Origin: Crossaster papposus
Taxonomy: Eukaryota; Echinodermata; Asteroidea; Velatida; Solasteridae
Length of the DNA stretch: 64,000 nt
Direction: 5' to 3'
Assembly: GCA_037893245.1 (NCBI GenBank)
Contig: JBAIAA010000349.1
Coordinates: 62,001 to 126,000 of the forward strand
The notes below the pieces were generated by a model, which saw nothing but the letters and a program-made list of their open reading frames with translations, was not told where the DNA came from and searched no databases. The position numbers and the translations under genes were made by a program. Positions 29,716 through 41,792 of the stretch are shown piece by piece; within the stretch, counting starts at the first letter, position 1; each line of letters starts with the position of its first letter.

Positions 29716-31550
29716 TTTTATTTTGATAAAGGGATGACACGCAGAAATCCTTAATAAAAATGCAAGAATGATTATCTCGGAACATAATTTTGGATTATCC
29801 AAGACTCTACAACCTGCAACCGCAGATTCCGTTTTCTCAAACGAAATCTCTCATTATACCTTTATTGTAACTGAAACACCATGCCGGGGGCCCACTTGAC
29901 TTGCGCTTTATTGATGTTTTTGGACGGCGCGCCGGTAACATTTACTTCCGCGCAACCTAATTTTGGTCAACGAGAACTTGCAACAGTAGCGCCGCGAATA
30001 AATAAAAGGCGAGAATTACCTTTTGATTGATTTGACTGGGCTTTTTCAAATTAAAAAGCATTGAAAGTTGCGAAATGCGAAGCATTGTAAAGATTGAACG
30101 ATCGCTTCCCTAAAAAGGGACATACATGGTCAATTGCTTGGCACGTTTTATTTCATCTCTTGGTCAGACGAATTCATAAACTGTACTCATTAAATTCTTT
30201 CCCCTTTGGTGTCCGTACAATTGTGTACAAAATAACGCAAAAATGTCTGACTTATTTATAGATTCGTACAAAGCATTTTTGTAATATCTTCAATTTCCAT
30301 GTATTTACTATAAAAACAGATTGGTCAAAACCATTTGATTGGTAGTAATATGTCCAACCAATATGAATATCATATTGGTAAAAATACATTACTAAAATAC
30401 TGGTCATTTTAACCAATGATATTGGTCATTTTAACCAATGATATTGGTTATTTTGACCAATATGATACTATTCGTATTGGTTGGACACAATTTAATCAAT
30501 CCCATTGGTCACTCAAGATTTAAACACATATCACATATCGTCAACAAGGATTCTTTTAAATAACTAAATAAATACCTCCAAACTTTAAAGAAAAAAAGCA
30601 GCGGTTAAAATCTGAAACTTTCGAGTAATATTGTTTTTAAGGGGGTGTCGAAAGCACTCGCTTCCTTTGGACTAGCCCCAGATTGTTTTGGTTTTGCGCT
30701 TTTTCTATCCTTTCATGTCTCCGACCTATAAGCGCGGGTTTAGCGGCCGCAATTTCCCGCTTTGCTCGCGGCGGGTCAATACAGATGTTCCGCAGAGATG
30801 TGGCCGGGAAAGAATTTCACTGTGAAAATAACCGGTAATAACAAGTTTGCATACTGTTGACTCTAAACTTACATCGTCGTGGGAACAAAATCTAGTTTCG
30901 GCAGGAAAGTTGATTTGATTATTTCGACCTTCTAGTTCCATCTGTTGCTATGTTTATTACATTTTATCGGATGGAAAAGTGCAGTTTACATATTTATTTG
31001 GGCAATAAGAGGGCAATGAATTTCTGTCAGGTCTAGAAGAATCGGTGGCTTCATCTTTGACTTTATCTTGATCATACGGGCTTCGGTCACACAAGTAACA
31101 CAATGTGAACAAATTTGTTGTTTGAAGTCAACCCAACGCAGATACCACTGACAAGACTATACAGTATGTGGTAAAATTGACAAAGTGCAAACGTTTTATA
31201 TCCACGTCTCATATTGTACATTACACATGCAACTTCATCTAACTCAGAGCCACCTGCAGAAAGCATTTTGTGCCGCCACTCATATACCGGATCTCCTCCG
31301 AGAATGACCTGTAAACCAATCCAATCATCCCTCAGGGTGAATTCACCCGATTATTGGAGCCAGATTAAAGACGAATTCCCGGCACATTCTTCTCCAGGAT
31401 GCGATCAAAAACAGGTGTATCGGTTGGCGTCTTTTGTTTCCGGGCGCGTCATACACAGGTGGACTGTACAAACTTCTTTCTCTCAAACGAAGGGATTCGA
31501 GCCGTTTCGTCCCAAAGGGGTAGTCACTAAAGAACGGAGGATCTAGTCGC
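29716..31550. other. Intergenic, CCAAT-rich inverted repeat inside; no gene seen
   Basis: At 30325-30510, inverted ends (ATTTGATTGGTAGTAATATG-like left, TTGGTTGGACACAATTTAAT right) enclose three tandem ATTGGTCATTTTAACCAATG-type units, giving about ten ATTGG/CCAAT motifs in 190 bp. The rest is unassigned. Confidence 0.45.
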
Positions 31551-31564
31551 TACGATGGGGAGAC

Positions 31565-32020
31565 GGGGTATAAGTAGCCATTAAGAGTACAGCTTCTAGC
31601 GGGGCTCAGAGTGACTGAGGCCGTTGGTGTCCACTTTCTTCCCCTGCGAATAAGTACCCTCTTCTGACTGATGCTTCGGCCGGTGGGCAGATATTCTCTC
31701 TAGTGACTTTCTCCACACGGTGGCCACATAAACCCAATTATGCAGACACTGCCTAGCACTGCTGTGAGCGTGCACTGATTAGACGCGTGAAACCTGCTCG
31801 CTGGACGTCTTCAGGGACACTTAGAGTTGTTGACTTTCCTTGAATTCAGTTAGTTTGCTCCTATATTATTATTGGTTTTTGTTTGGCGGCCAGTTTAGTT
31901 TGTTTGCGACTTGAAGCTTTGCACGGTGGAAAGTAAAACTTTGGAGACGTTTTGTGGGAAACCTTGCGACAATTGGTGCAGAAGAACGACCCTCGTGAAA
32001 GAAATGTAACGCTAAAGCGT
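31565..32020 (+). promoter_or_regulatory. Possible TATA promoter and untranslated first exon
   Basis: GGGGTATAAGTAGCC at 31565-31579 is a good TATA box with G-rich flanks. A GTACAGCTTC / CTCAGAGTGAC start region lies 25-45 bp downstream. No coding exon follows within the window, so if real, this would be the first exon of a gene whose coding part is elsewhere. Weak evidence. Confidence 0.2.
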
Positions 32021-33860
32021 TGGTTCTGTATTTTTTTTACAACATATTTTTTTCTTCAATGATATTGATTGCGACCCTGGCATTGCCAAAATGTTGTTTG
32101 CTATTGAGTCAGTCAATAAAAGGGGTCCATTTTTTCCGTGTCCTTGTTACATCTGAATTAAGATTTGCATTTAAAGAGTGATAACATAAAGCAAAATACA
32201 TGTACATTGTACCTGCAAAACATATTAAAACAGTTCAATTCAATGAGAAATGACACAGGCCTGATGTATAAGGACACCAGAAAATGTTACACTTTGGACC
32301 CCTTATGGACCGACCAAATTGACTATACGTAACAGCTTAAATAAAGTGTTGTGGAAGTCGCGGCTACCCAAGAACAAATATCATTCAAAATCTTGTAATC
32401 ATTTTATATTAACGAAGCAGATCTACAATTGATTTCTATTGTATGCACCAATCAAGTTTCATACATGCATGGTGAAATCCCATCTTATGTGCCCCTTCAA
32501 AGTTCAAGAAAGGCAAATATTAGTATAGGCTTATTGTTAAAAAGTATATTGACTGCTTCCTTTGTGCTGAGAGAGAGAGACAGGGAGAGAGCTGACCACA
32601 TGTACCGCCATGTGAATATGATCCCACTTCTGCCACTATATACAGCACATGGACATCAGTGGATCACCAGTTGGTGCATTGCGAAACTTCTTATGACATG
32701 CCACCCTGTACAGTTTTGGCAAGGATAGTTGTTCCCATTGCAGGCACATTTTCCAAAACACATATATATACGCTTTGTGATGAAAACCAACGTTGACGTA
32801 TAGCATTAGCAACACATTCGGTACCTTTAGTCTCTCAGGTCATGGAGATACAGTTGGAGCAAAGCACCTGGCTCAAGGACACAGTCCCATAGCATTCAGT
32901 TGTTGGGTATAACATCTATATAGACCATTATAGCAGATGTGAGTTTAAGTCCTGAATGTCACGTCAGTTTCAGAGGTATACGATGGCGATCTCAATGTTA
33001 TAGACATTCAATCCTCGATTCTGACAAAACAAAACCAGGCACACAACAGAGCTAAAATGAGTCGTCAGTTGGCATGCTCACGGCCAAGTAGAGCGCATTG
33101 AGCCTTGTACAAAGAAAAATAAAGTCAACTACAAACAAAGTACCACAAAATAAACTTTACCCATCGGGAATCGCGCACGGAAAGTGAGGCAATTGCATCA
33201 ATACCTGAAATGAAATCACCGCGGTCCCAGGTGAGTATCCAATTCGGCTCTAGGGACCAATTAGACGGCGGACGGGAAAGGCTTTGCGGGTAAACCTGTT
33301 GGATTGTTTTATTTATTTCTAATTTACCCCCAGACGCTTTTAGCCGGCCAGCAACCGGCTATGTACTCAAGACGTCGCACCGCATCAACCGCACAGAGCC
33401 TGACTTGATTTAGAATGTTCTGCAATGACTGATTGGAGGCGGTATCAATCCTAGCAACTCTCTCAGCACACCGCCCGGTTGAGAAAGTAGAGTCTCGGCC
33501 GTTGAGCCCGGCAATAACTTGACCAGAAATATATAAAACAAAAAGTAAAGGGGGATTTTTAAATAAATGCCGCGGTGCATCGGCTGAGATTGACTTCTTT
33601 TGTCGTTTATCAATCATCTTTCCGTGTCCAGTAATCCGCTGCAGTTTATTCAGATTATAAATGCTGAGCGAACGCGGTAGACTCCATCGTGGTCGATTCA
33701 CTCGAAGGAAACCCTGGAGACTGCCTGTGTATTAATATTTTCCAAGCAAATAATCGTACGATTATAGGCTTATATACGCTCAGCGCTGTTTTACAATTTT
33801 AAATGACTGATAGGTATAAGTTCCATAGTGGCGCAGGTAGGGGAACTATTTGAGGGAATA
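32021..33860. other. Intergenic, no gene seen
   Basis: It holds a short GA-rich microsatellite near 32570 and otherwise mixed sequence. The 125-codon minus-strand frame at 33324-33701 matches no family I recognise and lacks supporting signals. Confidence 0.35.
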
Positions 33861-33883
33861 GTGCCTTTGATGATACAAGCATG

Positions 33884-35050
33884 TAATTTGGCACACGATC
33901 AGAGCACGTCATGAGAAAGATATTCGGCTATATAGGACCATCGCAGATTTGCCTTTTAAAGAAATATAGGTAGAATAACAAGCAATTTTTGTTTTTAATG
34001 GCTATCATTGCCGCTTGTTCATTTTTATTACAGAGCCTAGCCCAATCTCAGTTCTGAGAGAGGGTCCACTTAAAAGGATCGTATACGTTTGGTAATTATT
34101 CCAAAAATTAATGGCAATAAAAACCTACTTGGTAAGAAGTACAGCAGCTTTGGATAGTATAATGCATTTTTAGAAACTGTTCACTTCGAAGTACTGCGGT
34201 TATGGAAAAAGATATCAATTTTTATCCCCAAAAATTTGAATCTGAGAAGCGTTACTGCAGTGACGTTTCTCAGACTGTGTATTCCAAAGCAGATTATTCT
34301 TCCTGCAGGGACATGCATAATTAACCGCTCGAGATTTTTGGCAATATCTCAAAATCTCTACCACCTTTTGAAATGAAATTTTCACAGGTTAGTTTTATGG
34401 TGTATATATCTATAACTATATAGGATTGAAACAAACAATGGGTTCCAATTACCAAACGTATACGATCTTTTTAACTCAAATGTATTACGTATAACTGTAG
34501 CTTCTCAGGACACAATACTTTCTTGGCATAACAATATATGTGCTGAAGTGACTGTAATTGGGGTAAGCCCATTAGTGTAATTGATACTGGGGTTAAACAA
34601 ACGCACAAACGTTCTGACGCAAACATCACTTTCATAAAAATTGCGTTAAAAGGCTCGAATGTTCCCACACCATGCACGTACTATGAATCCAATGTTCTCT
34701 CACACGTGTCATAAACCGTACACATTTTATATTTGTCACACATCTGAATCACAATTTTTGAGAGCAATTCGCGTTAAGTTATGTTTACAATTCATTAAAA
34801 TAGAGGCAGTTGTTTTGCATTATGCTCTTTTGCTGGGAACATTTGGGTGATTACGCGTTTGCGCATAAGGGCATACGCGCATATACCCTACTGCCGGGCA
34901 CATAATTCTACCTATTTCATTTCAGCCAGTAAGCAGTTTGAAGCAGTTATAATCATATTCATATTTCTTCAAAGGCCAAATCTGCGATGGCCCTATAGCC
35001 AAATTTATTTATCTTGCAATACTCTGAATGTGTGCCAAATTCCATATAAA
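33884..35050. mobile_element. MITE-G (TTTGGCACACRATCAGAGCA ends) with nested MITE-B
   Basis: The left end AATTTGGCACACGATCAGAG, with GTCATGAGAAAGATATTCGG and CCATCGCAGATTTGCC, mirrors the right end (GGCCAAATCTGCGATGG ... TCTGAATGTGTGCCAAATT). The compact copy at 49652-49867 shows the uninterrupted form. MITE-B is inserted at 34073-34472. The extra length between may hold other unrecognised insertions. Confidence 0.65.
34073..34472 (+). mobile_element. MITE-B copy nested in MITE-G
   Basis: It runs from AAAAGGATCGTATACGTTTG to CAAACGTATACGATCTTTTT and TTAA, collinear with the other three MITE-B copies (GGTAAGAAGTACAGCAGCTT, GAGAAGCGTTACTGCAGTGA). Confidence 0.85.
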
Positions 35051-35073
35051 GTTACAATCCCATGTAGCCTAAA

Positions 35074-35137
35074 TCTCTCTTTTCGTCGCACGGTACGGCA
35101 GATAGGTATCTGCCGTACCGTGCGACGAAAAGAGAGA
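35074..35137. repeat. Perfect 31-bp inverted repeat with 2-bp spacer
   Basis: Positions 35074-35104 and 35107-35137 are exact reverse complements (TCTCTCTTTTCGTCGCACGG...; spacer GG). A palindrome of 64 bp without mismatch, with a stable GC-rich middle, will form a long hairpin in single strands. It lies just beyond the MITE-G right end. Confidence 0.97.
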
Positions 35138-35614
35138 AGTAAGAAAATCAATGCGCCAGATGGCTAGCCACAAGCATGCTGAAAAACGATGCACTCAGAT
35201 TTGAGAACAAGAAGAGTCAACACAGATTGGGTTGGTTTATATAAATAGGTAATGCTATGGAAAGGTAGGAAGCACCGCAATGCCATGGAAAGGTAGGAAG
35301 GAAGATAGGTCCGAAAGGGATCTTGACAAAGGAGACCATAAAAGTGATATGACATGATCATCATGAGCTTGTTGATGAAGCTCTTGGAAGACCGTGGGCT
35401 TCATAATGGCGGGAAGCATGCTGGTGGCAAAGGGTGCCACAATAATTGGCGGCGCACAAGAAGGGAGAAAAGCACAAGATGAACACGGGCATTTCCTCTG
35501 CGGAAGAATACATTTGGCTTGTTAGATAAAGAACATGGCGACATACAAAACGCTCCAGCATGAGATGTGACAGATGTGGAAGCAAACAACGCACAATAGG
35601 CCTACATACACTGC

Positions 35615-36026
35615 AAAAACTGTGCTTAGCGAGTAAACACTTTTCTAAACACGCACTTGCTACCAGTTTGTAAACAAGTTTACATGCTAAACATGTTTAG
35701 CACGAGGATGGGTCGTGTTTAGCTAGAACATTGATGTTTGAACATTAGACACGTGCGTTTATCTTCTAAACAAGCGTTTGTTTATGGTGTAAATGGAGGA
35801 CACGTGCCTGGCGACCGTAAGGTGAATTGGGGTTAGGGTTAGAATCGAGGACGACATCGATTGAGATTCGTGTACAAAACCAATGAGAGCCGTCAGAAAA
35901 AAGTTAAGAGTACAAACAAAGGAAATTATCGAGAGGAACAAAAGAAACTCCTCGATTTACACCATAAACAAACGTATACATGTTTACACAAAAATAGCAA
36001 GAATTGTGTTTTCTCGCTAAACACAG
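35615..36026. mobile_element. TIR element (CTGTGCTTAGCGAGTAAACAC ends) hosting MITE-H
   Basis: The left end GTGCTTAGCGAGTAAACAC and right end GTGTTTTCTCGCTAAACAC are imperfect complements. Inside, TAAACATGTTTA forms a short palindrome, and MITE-H occupies 35758-35976. Confidence 0.6.
35758..35976. mobile_element. MITE-H (CGTTTGTTTATGGTGTAAAT ends), copy 1
   Basis: It starts GCGTTTGTTTATGGTGTAAA and ends TTACACCATAAACAAACG. The interior has GGGGTTAGGGTTAGAATCGA and ACCAATGAGAGCCGTC. The copy at 54372-54573 carries the same interior in the opposite orientation. Confidence 0.8.
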
Positions 36027-36475
36027 GCATATTCAACCTCCGCTGAAATGTTGTTTTACTTTAAGGTCCGCGTTATTGAAAAACATGTCACGTATGTACG
36101 GCTGTGCAGTTCTAATACTGTTGATTAATTATCGTGCGCCAAAAAAGGATTCGGTAAATAAGCCATGTGCATAGTATTCAATACGCACATATACACTGAT
36201 GTATCAGTGTACTTAGACATGTCGCGGGTTAGCGGCGAGGTGATAAATTGTCTTCATTTTAAAGCCATCCGGAAGCCTTCTTGGTTAACGATGTTTGTGG
36301 AAAGGGAACGTGATCGGCGTTAATAATCCGCGCTCATTCGGTCATTATACCATTAGTTTGTGATTCATGTTGCTGATCTCGCAATTTGGCAGTATCTACT
36401 CTCCACAGCGCCAATTCGTGCAAGATTCGCCAATTCGGTTAGAAAAGCGTGCATAGGTCGATTCCATGAACAGAA

Positions 36476-36738
36476 AGTAGGTTGGCGTAGCGGTTCTTTC
36501 CTCGCCTTCCACCGCTGTGACCCGGGGTAGAATTCCGCCTTGGCCAATATGTGGATTGGGTTTTCAGTCCCTGCCTGACTTCGTGGGTTTCCCAAGAATA
36601 TTCTGCTGGTGTTTTCCTCCCACATCTAAAACTGTACCTTCTTCTCATTGTCTTTTTACTGTAGGTTTCTTCAGGTTCACGAGCAACAGCGCCTAGGGCA
36701 TTTTGAGGGATCCTCGATTTCATTACCAGAAAAAAATT
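36476..36738 (+). mobile_element. SINE-1, near full-length copy
   Basis: AGTAGGTTGGCGTAGCGGTT (A box) and a diverged B box (GGGGTAGAATTCC) are followed by GTGGATTGGGTTTTCAGTCC, CTAAAACTGTACCTTC and the tail CACGAGCAACAGCGCCTAGG ... GATTTCATTACCAGAAAA. Its B box has lost the GTTCGA core. Confidence 0.85.
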
Positions 36739-37126
36739 AAACCTTTGTCTAAAATGACGCTATACAGCGCCCTTTTCAGACGGAAATCCCTGGTTCCTAG
36801 ATGTATTTAAAAAACAAATAAACATTTTTAACGACTTTAATTTATTATTAGAAAGAAACTGCTACTGTTCTAAGAATGGCGTCCCGTTGGCTATAAGATA
36901 CCGGTACGGCCTATAGACCTTATGCGTATACGGGGGCCGTCTTAGGTTATTTTGGTTCAGTAACAATGATTACACATAGGTTCATTCATAAAAAACCAAA
37001 GCAGAACGGGCAAAACAAGGGCAGCTAACACAGAGATCATCCTCTAAATGTGGCTGCAGCGCATAATGTACATTGAAGCCTGAACAGAAATATGACCACT
37101 CTTTCGCCAGGATTCAGATTATTCAA
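36739..37126. other. Intergenic, no gene seen
   Basis: Unassigned sequence between SINE-1 and MITE-D copies. Confidence 0.3.
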
Positions 37127-37475
37127 GGTAGGATACACCATTTGCAGATATCACAATTGTTTACTACCAAATCATTAAGAAATATCTTACTTTTTTAAAA
37201 GTTAATAATGATTGTAGGCATCCAGCAAAATGATTTCATTAGATGCCCTGTAATTATTGTTCCGGACGGCGATCGCGAAAAAAACCCAAGAACGTATAAG
37301 AACCACTGCCTGACGCTTGTTAAAAACGAACGCCGTTTTTCTTGCTTTTCTTCAGCATCCATGATTGTAAATATTTGGACAGGTCAGTTACAAGATATTT
37401 ACTATAAAATACAACCCACCAAATTCATCCATTTGTGATAATTTAAGCAATTACCAATGGTATATCCTATATACC
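37127..37475 (-). mobile_element. MITE-D copy
   Basis: It runs from AAGGTAGGATACACCATTTG, with CATCCAGCAAAATGATTTC and the GCGATCGCG core, to CAATTACCAATGGTATATCC. Its right end leads directly into a tandem array made of that same end (37476-37790). Confidence 0.85.
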
Positions 37476-37790
37476 TTCACATCCACCCATTCCTGACAAT
37501 TCAAGCAATTACCAATGGTGTATCCTACCTTTACATTCACCCATTCATAACAATTCAAGCAATTCCAATGGTGTATCCTACCTTCACATCCACCCATTCG
37601 TGTTAATTCAAGCAATTAACCCTACCTTCACATCCACCCATTCCTGATAATTCAAGCAATTACCAATGGTATATACTACCTTCATATCCACCCATTCCTG
37701 ACAATTCAAGCAATTACCAATGGTGTAACCTACCTTTACATTCACCCATTCGTAACAATTCAAGCAATTACCATGGTGTATCCTACTATC
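37476..37790 (+). repeat. Tandem array of the MITE-D end, about 57-bp units
   Basis: Roughly six units follow the pattern TTCACATCCACCCATTCCTG, then ACAATTCAAGCAATTACC, then AATGGTGTATCCTACCTT. Each is the outer 55-60 bp of MITE-D. Units differ by small changes and one is shortened (near 37612). Confidence 0.85.
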
Positions 37791-38298
37791 AAATGTAGCT
37801 TTGCAAAACCTTACAGCTGCAATACCTGTTCGATATACTGGTATTTAATTTTACTTACCAATGCTTACCGTTGCAAAACAGTAGCAGAAGACTTTGTAGT
37901 GCGTTTTTACTAGGTCGAAACTTACTCGTAATATACTGAGTAAACACGTTAACAGGAAGTATAGCCTACAACCCCCTACAGGCAATATTCTGAGTGACAA
38001 TGTGCCCACAGAAAGTAGAGTTTCTATCTGGACAAAATTTCGCCCCTGGCCATAGATCACAACCACCAAATGCAAACCATGTTATCACCCAAATAAATCA
38101 AGAAGAATCCTATTTTCTTTTCAACCCGATAGCTCTGTACATCGACAAAGGTTTTGAAAAGCTCGTGTATATATAGATATACGATGCCTTTAGTGTCATT
38201 AATATTGCATCTGATATGTACAATTGCTGCCGGCTTACATCTCTTCTTGATAGCCTCACGCCCACGTGGGAAATTATACCGTGCCGAGTCTGCTTCAT
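37791..38298. other. Intergenic, no gene seen
   Basis: Unassigned; no coding signal. Confidence 0.3.
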
Positions 38299-38641
38299 TA
38301 AAGGTATAGGATACACCATTTGCAGATATCGAACAACTTTACTACCGAATTGTTAAGAACAATCTTACTTATTTGAAATATAAATAATGAATGTAGGCAT
38401 CCAGCAAAATGATTGCGCTAGATATTCTGTAATTGTTCTGAAAAATTGAATTGTATAAACAAAATGGCGATCGCGAAAAAACCCCAAGAACAACAAGAAC
38501 CTTTGCACGGCGCCGGTTCAAAACGCCATGATTGTAAAACTTTAGACAGGTCAGTTAAACGATATACTATAAAATGCAACTCCCAGATCCACCTATTTCT
38601 GATAATTCAAGCAATTACCAATGGTGTATCCTACCTTTAAT
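38299..38641 (-). mobile_element. MITE-D copy
   Basis: It has TTAAAGGTATAGGATACACC at the left and CAATGGTGTATCCTACCTTT with TTAA at the right. The body carries CATCCAGCAAAATGATTGCG and GGCGATCGCG. As at 37.5 kb, its right end continues as a tandem array. Confidence 0.85.
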
Positions 38642-38798
38642 GGTGTATCATACCTTTAAAGGTGTATCCTACCTTTAAAGGTGTATCCTACCTTTAAAGG
38701 TGTATCCTACCTTTAAAGGTGTATCCTACCTTTAGAGGTGTATCCTACCTTTAAAGGTGTATCCTACCTTTAAAGGTGTATCATACCTTTAAAGGTCA
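38638..38798 (+). repeat. 20-bp tandem array (GGTGTATCCTACCTTTAAA)n from the MITE-D terminus
   Basis: About eight units of 19-20 bp, each equal to the last bases of MITE-D plus its TTAA-containing border. Each unit therefore regenerates a TTAA site next to a MITE end. Confidence 0.92.
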
Positions 38799-39640
38799 TT
38801 GCGTGGTCTTCTTCCTCGTCAAGAGATTAACTTGAGGGTGTGCAAACTCTTAATACTGCGCCAATACTTGCCATGTTATTCGTAAATCACTGGAAACTTG
38901 GAATGTACTCGATTTTGTTTGTCGAGATGTCCTTGTGGGCTTCGTATAGGCCAACAAAAGATGGCGCTGTACCAAAGTCAATAAGTATTACAGTCAGTGA
39001 CACGCGGAAGGCACTGATTCTAAATTCGGTAACCTGCGATTTCCAACATCCACTTTCAGGGAAACCTGTTTGAATCCTAAAGGTGCGACTAAATTGCCAT
39101 CAGTCTACGCGCTATCACGATATAAGATTATGCTTTGGTCCATTATTTTGAAGACTGACAAGATGTTTCGGCTCGTTGCCATTTGAACTGAGTTTCGTTT
39201 CAGATATATATTCACTCTGAACAAGGCTCCAGTCTAGGTACAGGACTACATAATAACAAGAAGAAGAAGAAGAGGTCGAAGGTATGCACGTATACTGAGG
39301 AAAACTGAAGGGTAGGAATTAACATTCCTCTTGAAAACAGGACACTCGGAGCCGTAGGTTGGAGGGAAACAAGCACCAGGAAAGGAATTCCAAAGAGCTG
39401 CAGCAGATATAAATAAAGCTAGAACATTCTTTTATAATGATTCACCTTTATGTACCGCAACAGCATGTGGCTGAGAACAGGCAGAACGCCCAGTTTCTCT
39501 CTGAAACCCTCTGATCTTTGGAGGCGCCAGGTTGGACAGACCAGTGGATCAGTGTCCATGAACAAATCTGTACAGCAAACAGAGGTTGGCAACAGGCCTA
39601 GATATACGGTGGGAAAAGGGCTGTAGTGATGAACTCAACT
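38799..39640. other. Intergenic, no gene seen
   Basis: It contains an AAGAAGAAGAAG microsatellite near 39260. No coding exon was recognised. Confidence 0.35.
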
Positions 39641-39872
39641 GTGGTCCAGTGGTTACGGTGTTTGACTCCTGTGCGATGGTGCGTGGGTTCAAACCCTGGC
39701 AGGGAACACGGTGCTTGTGTTCTTGGGCAAGACACTTTACTACAATTCCCCTCTTCAACCAGTAATGGGTACCTGTGAAGGTAGAGACCACATACGCTAA
39801 TCTTGAGCTGCTGCAGAAATGGTCTCGTTCCGGGTGAACAGGGATAATAATTGTAAACACTCAGTGAAACAC
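39641..39872 (+). mobile_element. SINE-3, tRNA-derived
   Basis: The A-box-like TGGTCCAGTGGTTACGG and the B box GGGTTCAAACCC are separated as in a tRNA gene. The body CTTGGGCAAGACACTTTACT and GTAATGGGTACCTGTGAAGG differs from SINE-1 and SINE-2. The end is near GATAATAATTGTAAAC. Confidence 0.75.
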
Positions 39873-39924
39873 TACACTGTAAGGGTATAATGCACTAGCA
39901 TTATAATCATTAAAACTTCACACC

Positions 39925-40085
39925 AAGTTAATAAGATAAGTTGTTTGTGGTATCATGTGGATCTGAAAAGAACCGCAGGGAAATCAAGGTTTTGGACAAT
40001 ATGCTATATGCCCGTTCTCAGAGGACTGAAGGGATTCGAACGGTGAAGCGGGGTTATCCGGGTGCCTGGAAGCACCAAGTTAACT
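39925..40085 (-). mobile_element. Penelope-like terminal-region fragment
   Basis: It shares a chain of segments with 60235-60445: AAGTTGTTTG(T/C)GGTAT, AACCGCAGGGAAATCAAGGT / AACCAGAGGAAGCGCAACGT, TTTTGGACA, GGGATTCGAAC(G/C)GGTGAAG and GCCTGGAAG. Only the non-coding terminal part is present, and it is degenerate. Confidence 0.5.
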
Positions 40086-40343
40086 ATGCGCCTCTGCACC
40101 ATGTCCAGTTAGGACATACAGAAGCTCCAGCGCAAAGGTGGCAGCAGTACTCCACGAGGGGGTGAATGGCCGTCTTGTATATAAACATGTACATGTACAT
40201 AACATGAGGGGGGGGAAATACTTCGGTAAAGACAGCCAAGACGCGTATACGTATGCACGGCCCAGGGTCAATCATTGCGATACCAGATACCTCTCCCATC
40301 AACAACAGAGGGCAACAGAACAGCCTGATTATGTGCCTAGACC

Positions 40344-41140
40344 TTTTAAAGGTAGGATACACCATTGGTAGTTGCTTGAATTATCAGAAATTGGTGGATT
40401 TAGGGGGATTGTACATGTACTTTATAGGCCTAGTACATATTGTTTAAAGGGATCGTATACGTTTGGTAATTACTCCAAAAATTAATGGCAACAAACTTAC
40501 ATGGTAAGAAGTATACACCTGCAGCTTTGGATAGTATAATGCATTTTTAGAAACTTTTCACTTCGAAGTATAGCCTACTGCGGTTATGGAAAAAGATATC
40601 ACTTTTTATCCCAAACAAATTGAATATGAGAAGCGGTACTGCAGTGACGTTTCTCAGATTGTGTATTCCAATGCAGATAATCCTTCCTGCGTGGACATAA
40701 CCGCTCCAGATTTTCGGCAATATCTCAAAATCGCTACCATCTTTTGAAATGATTTTTTTACAGGTTAGTTTTATGGTATATATATATAACTATATAGGAT
40801 TGAAACAAACATTGGGTTCCAATTACCAAACGTATACGATCCCTTTAACTGACCTATGAGGGATGCCAAAAAAAGAAGAAAAACTGCGTTTGTTTTCAAC
40901 TGGCATCGGGCAGTTGTTCTTGTTGTTCTTCAGGTGTTTTTTTCCGCGATCGCCATCCGGCAATCGTAATTAAAAACAAATAAAAAATAATATTTTTCAG
41001 GACGATTACCGGATTCCTGGCGTAATACTTTTGCTGGATGCCTAGAATTATTATTTACTTTCAAATAAGTAAGAGATTTCTTAATAATTCGGTAGTAAAA
41101 ATTGTCGATCTGCAAATAGAGAATCCTACCTTTAAAGGCA
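40344..41140 (+). mobile_element. MITE-D copy split by MITE-B
   Basis: The left end TTTTAAAGGTAGGATACACC and the right part (CAACTGGCATCGGGCAGTTG to GAATCCTACCTTTAAAG) belong to one MITE-D. The TTAA of TTAACTGACC was used as the target for MITE-B (40444-40847). Confidence 0.85.
40444..40847 (+). mobile_element. MITE-B copy nested in MITE-D
   Basis: TTAAAGGGATCGTATACGTT to AACGTATACGATCCCTTTAA, with the standard interior. Both borders read TTAA. Confidence 0.88.
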
Positions 41141-41557
41141 GTGTATAATGCTATGTTGAATTCGAGAACTCTTGGCGATGTACATAATACGTACGGGGGG
41201 CACCTCAGGATAAGTTTTTCCATCCCGGTTTTTTGTGACGTCGATAATATTAGCCTAAGTAAACGTGCGCTTTGGATCAATGGAACTGCATAAATCGGGT
41301 TGGTGCATTCTAATAAGACACGTCAGGATATTGCATTGCTAAAATCACTGGCTTGATGGGGGCCGTGTAGGCTAGGCGCAATAAACCCTGGGCGTAATAT
41401 TAGGTACTAGACATAAACAATCTAGGCCGTTTTCTGGGTGTCCAAAGTGCATGTACGACGTTTGGCGTTTATAGACACGTGGGTGTAATTTATAACATTC
41501 GCCTACAGGCGCGGTTAAATATTGGAATAATTTTGTGTGAGACTGATTTTAAAATTC

Positions 41558-41792
41558 TGGGGCCAATTTCATAGAGCTGCTTAAGCACACACAACATTCT
41601 TGCTTAGTAAAACCAGCTTACCAGCAACAACTCAATGTGATGTATATTATTCGTGATTGGTATTTAGCTGTTGTTAGCTTAGCATAACGATCACATGGAA
41701 TTTTGGCTCCTAACCTTGTTTTATTAAGCAAGGTTTTTTGTGCTTAAGCAAAATGTTGTGCTTATAGGCAGCTCTCTTAAATTGGCCCCATA
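41558..41792. mobile_element. MITE-A, uninterrupted copy
   Basis: GGGGCCAATTTCATAGAGCT to CTCTTAAATTGGCCCC. It contains GCTTAAGCAAAATGTTGTGC in the place where the copy at 490-1303 has its two insertions. Confidence 0.85.

Noticed and set aside
33324-33701. 125-codon minus-strand open frame in intergenic DNA
   Set aside because: No recognisable domain, codon bias or splice context; length is within chance for this amount of sequence.
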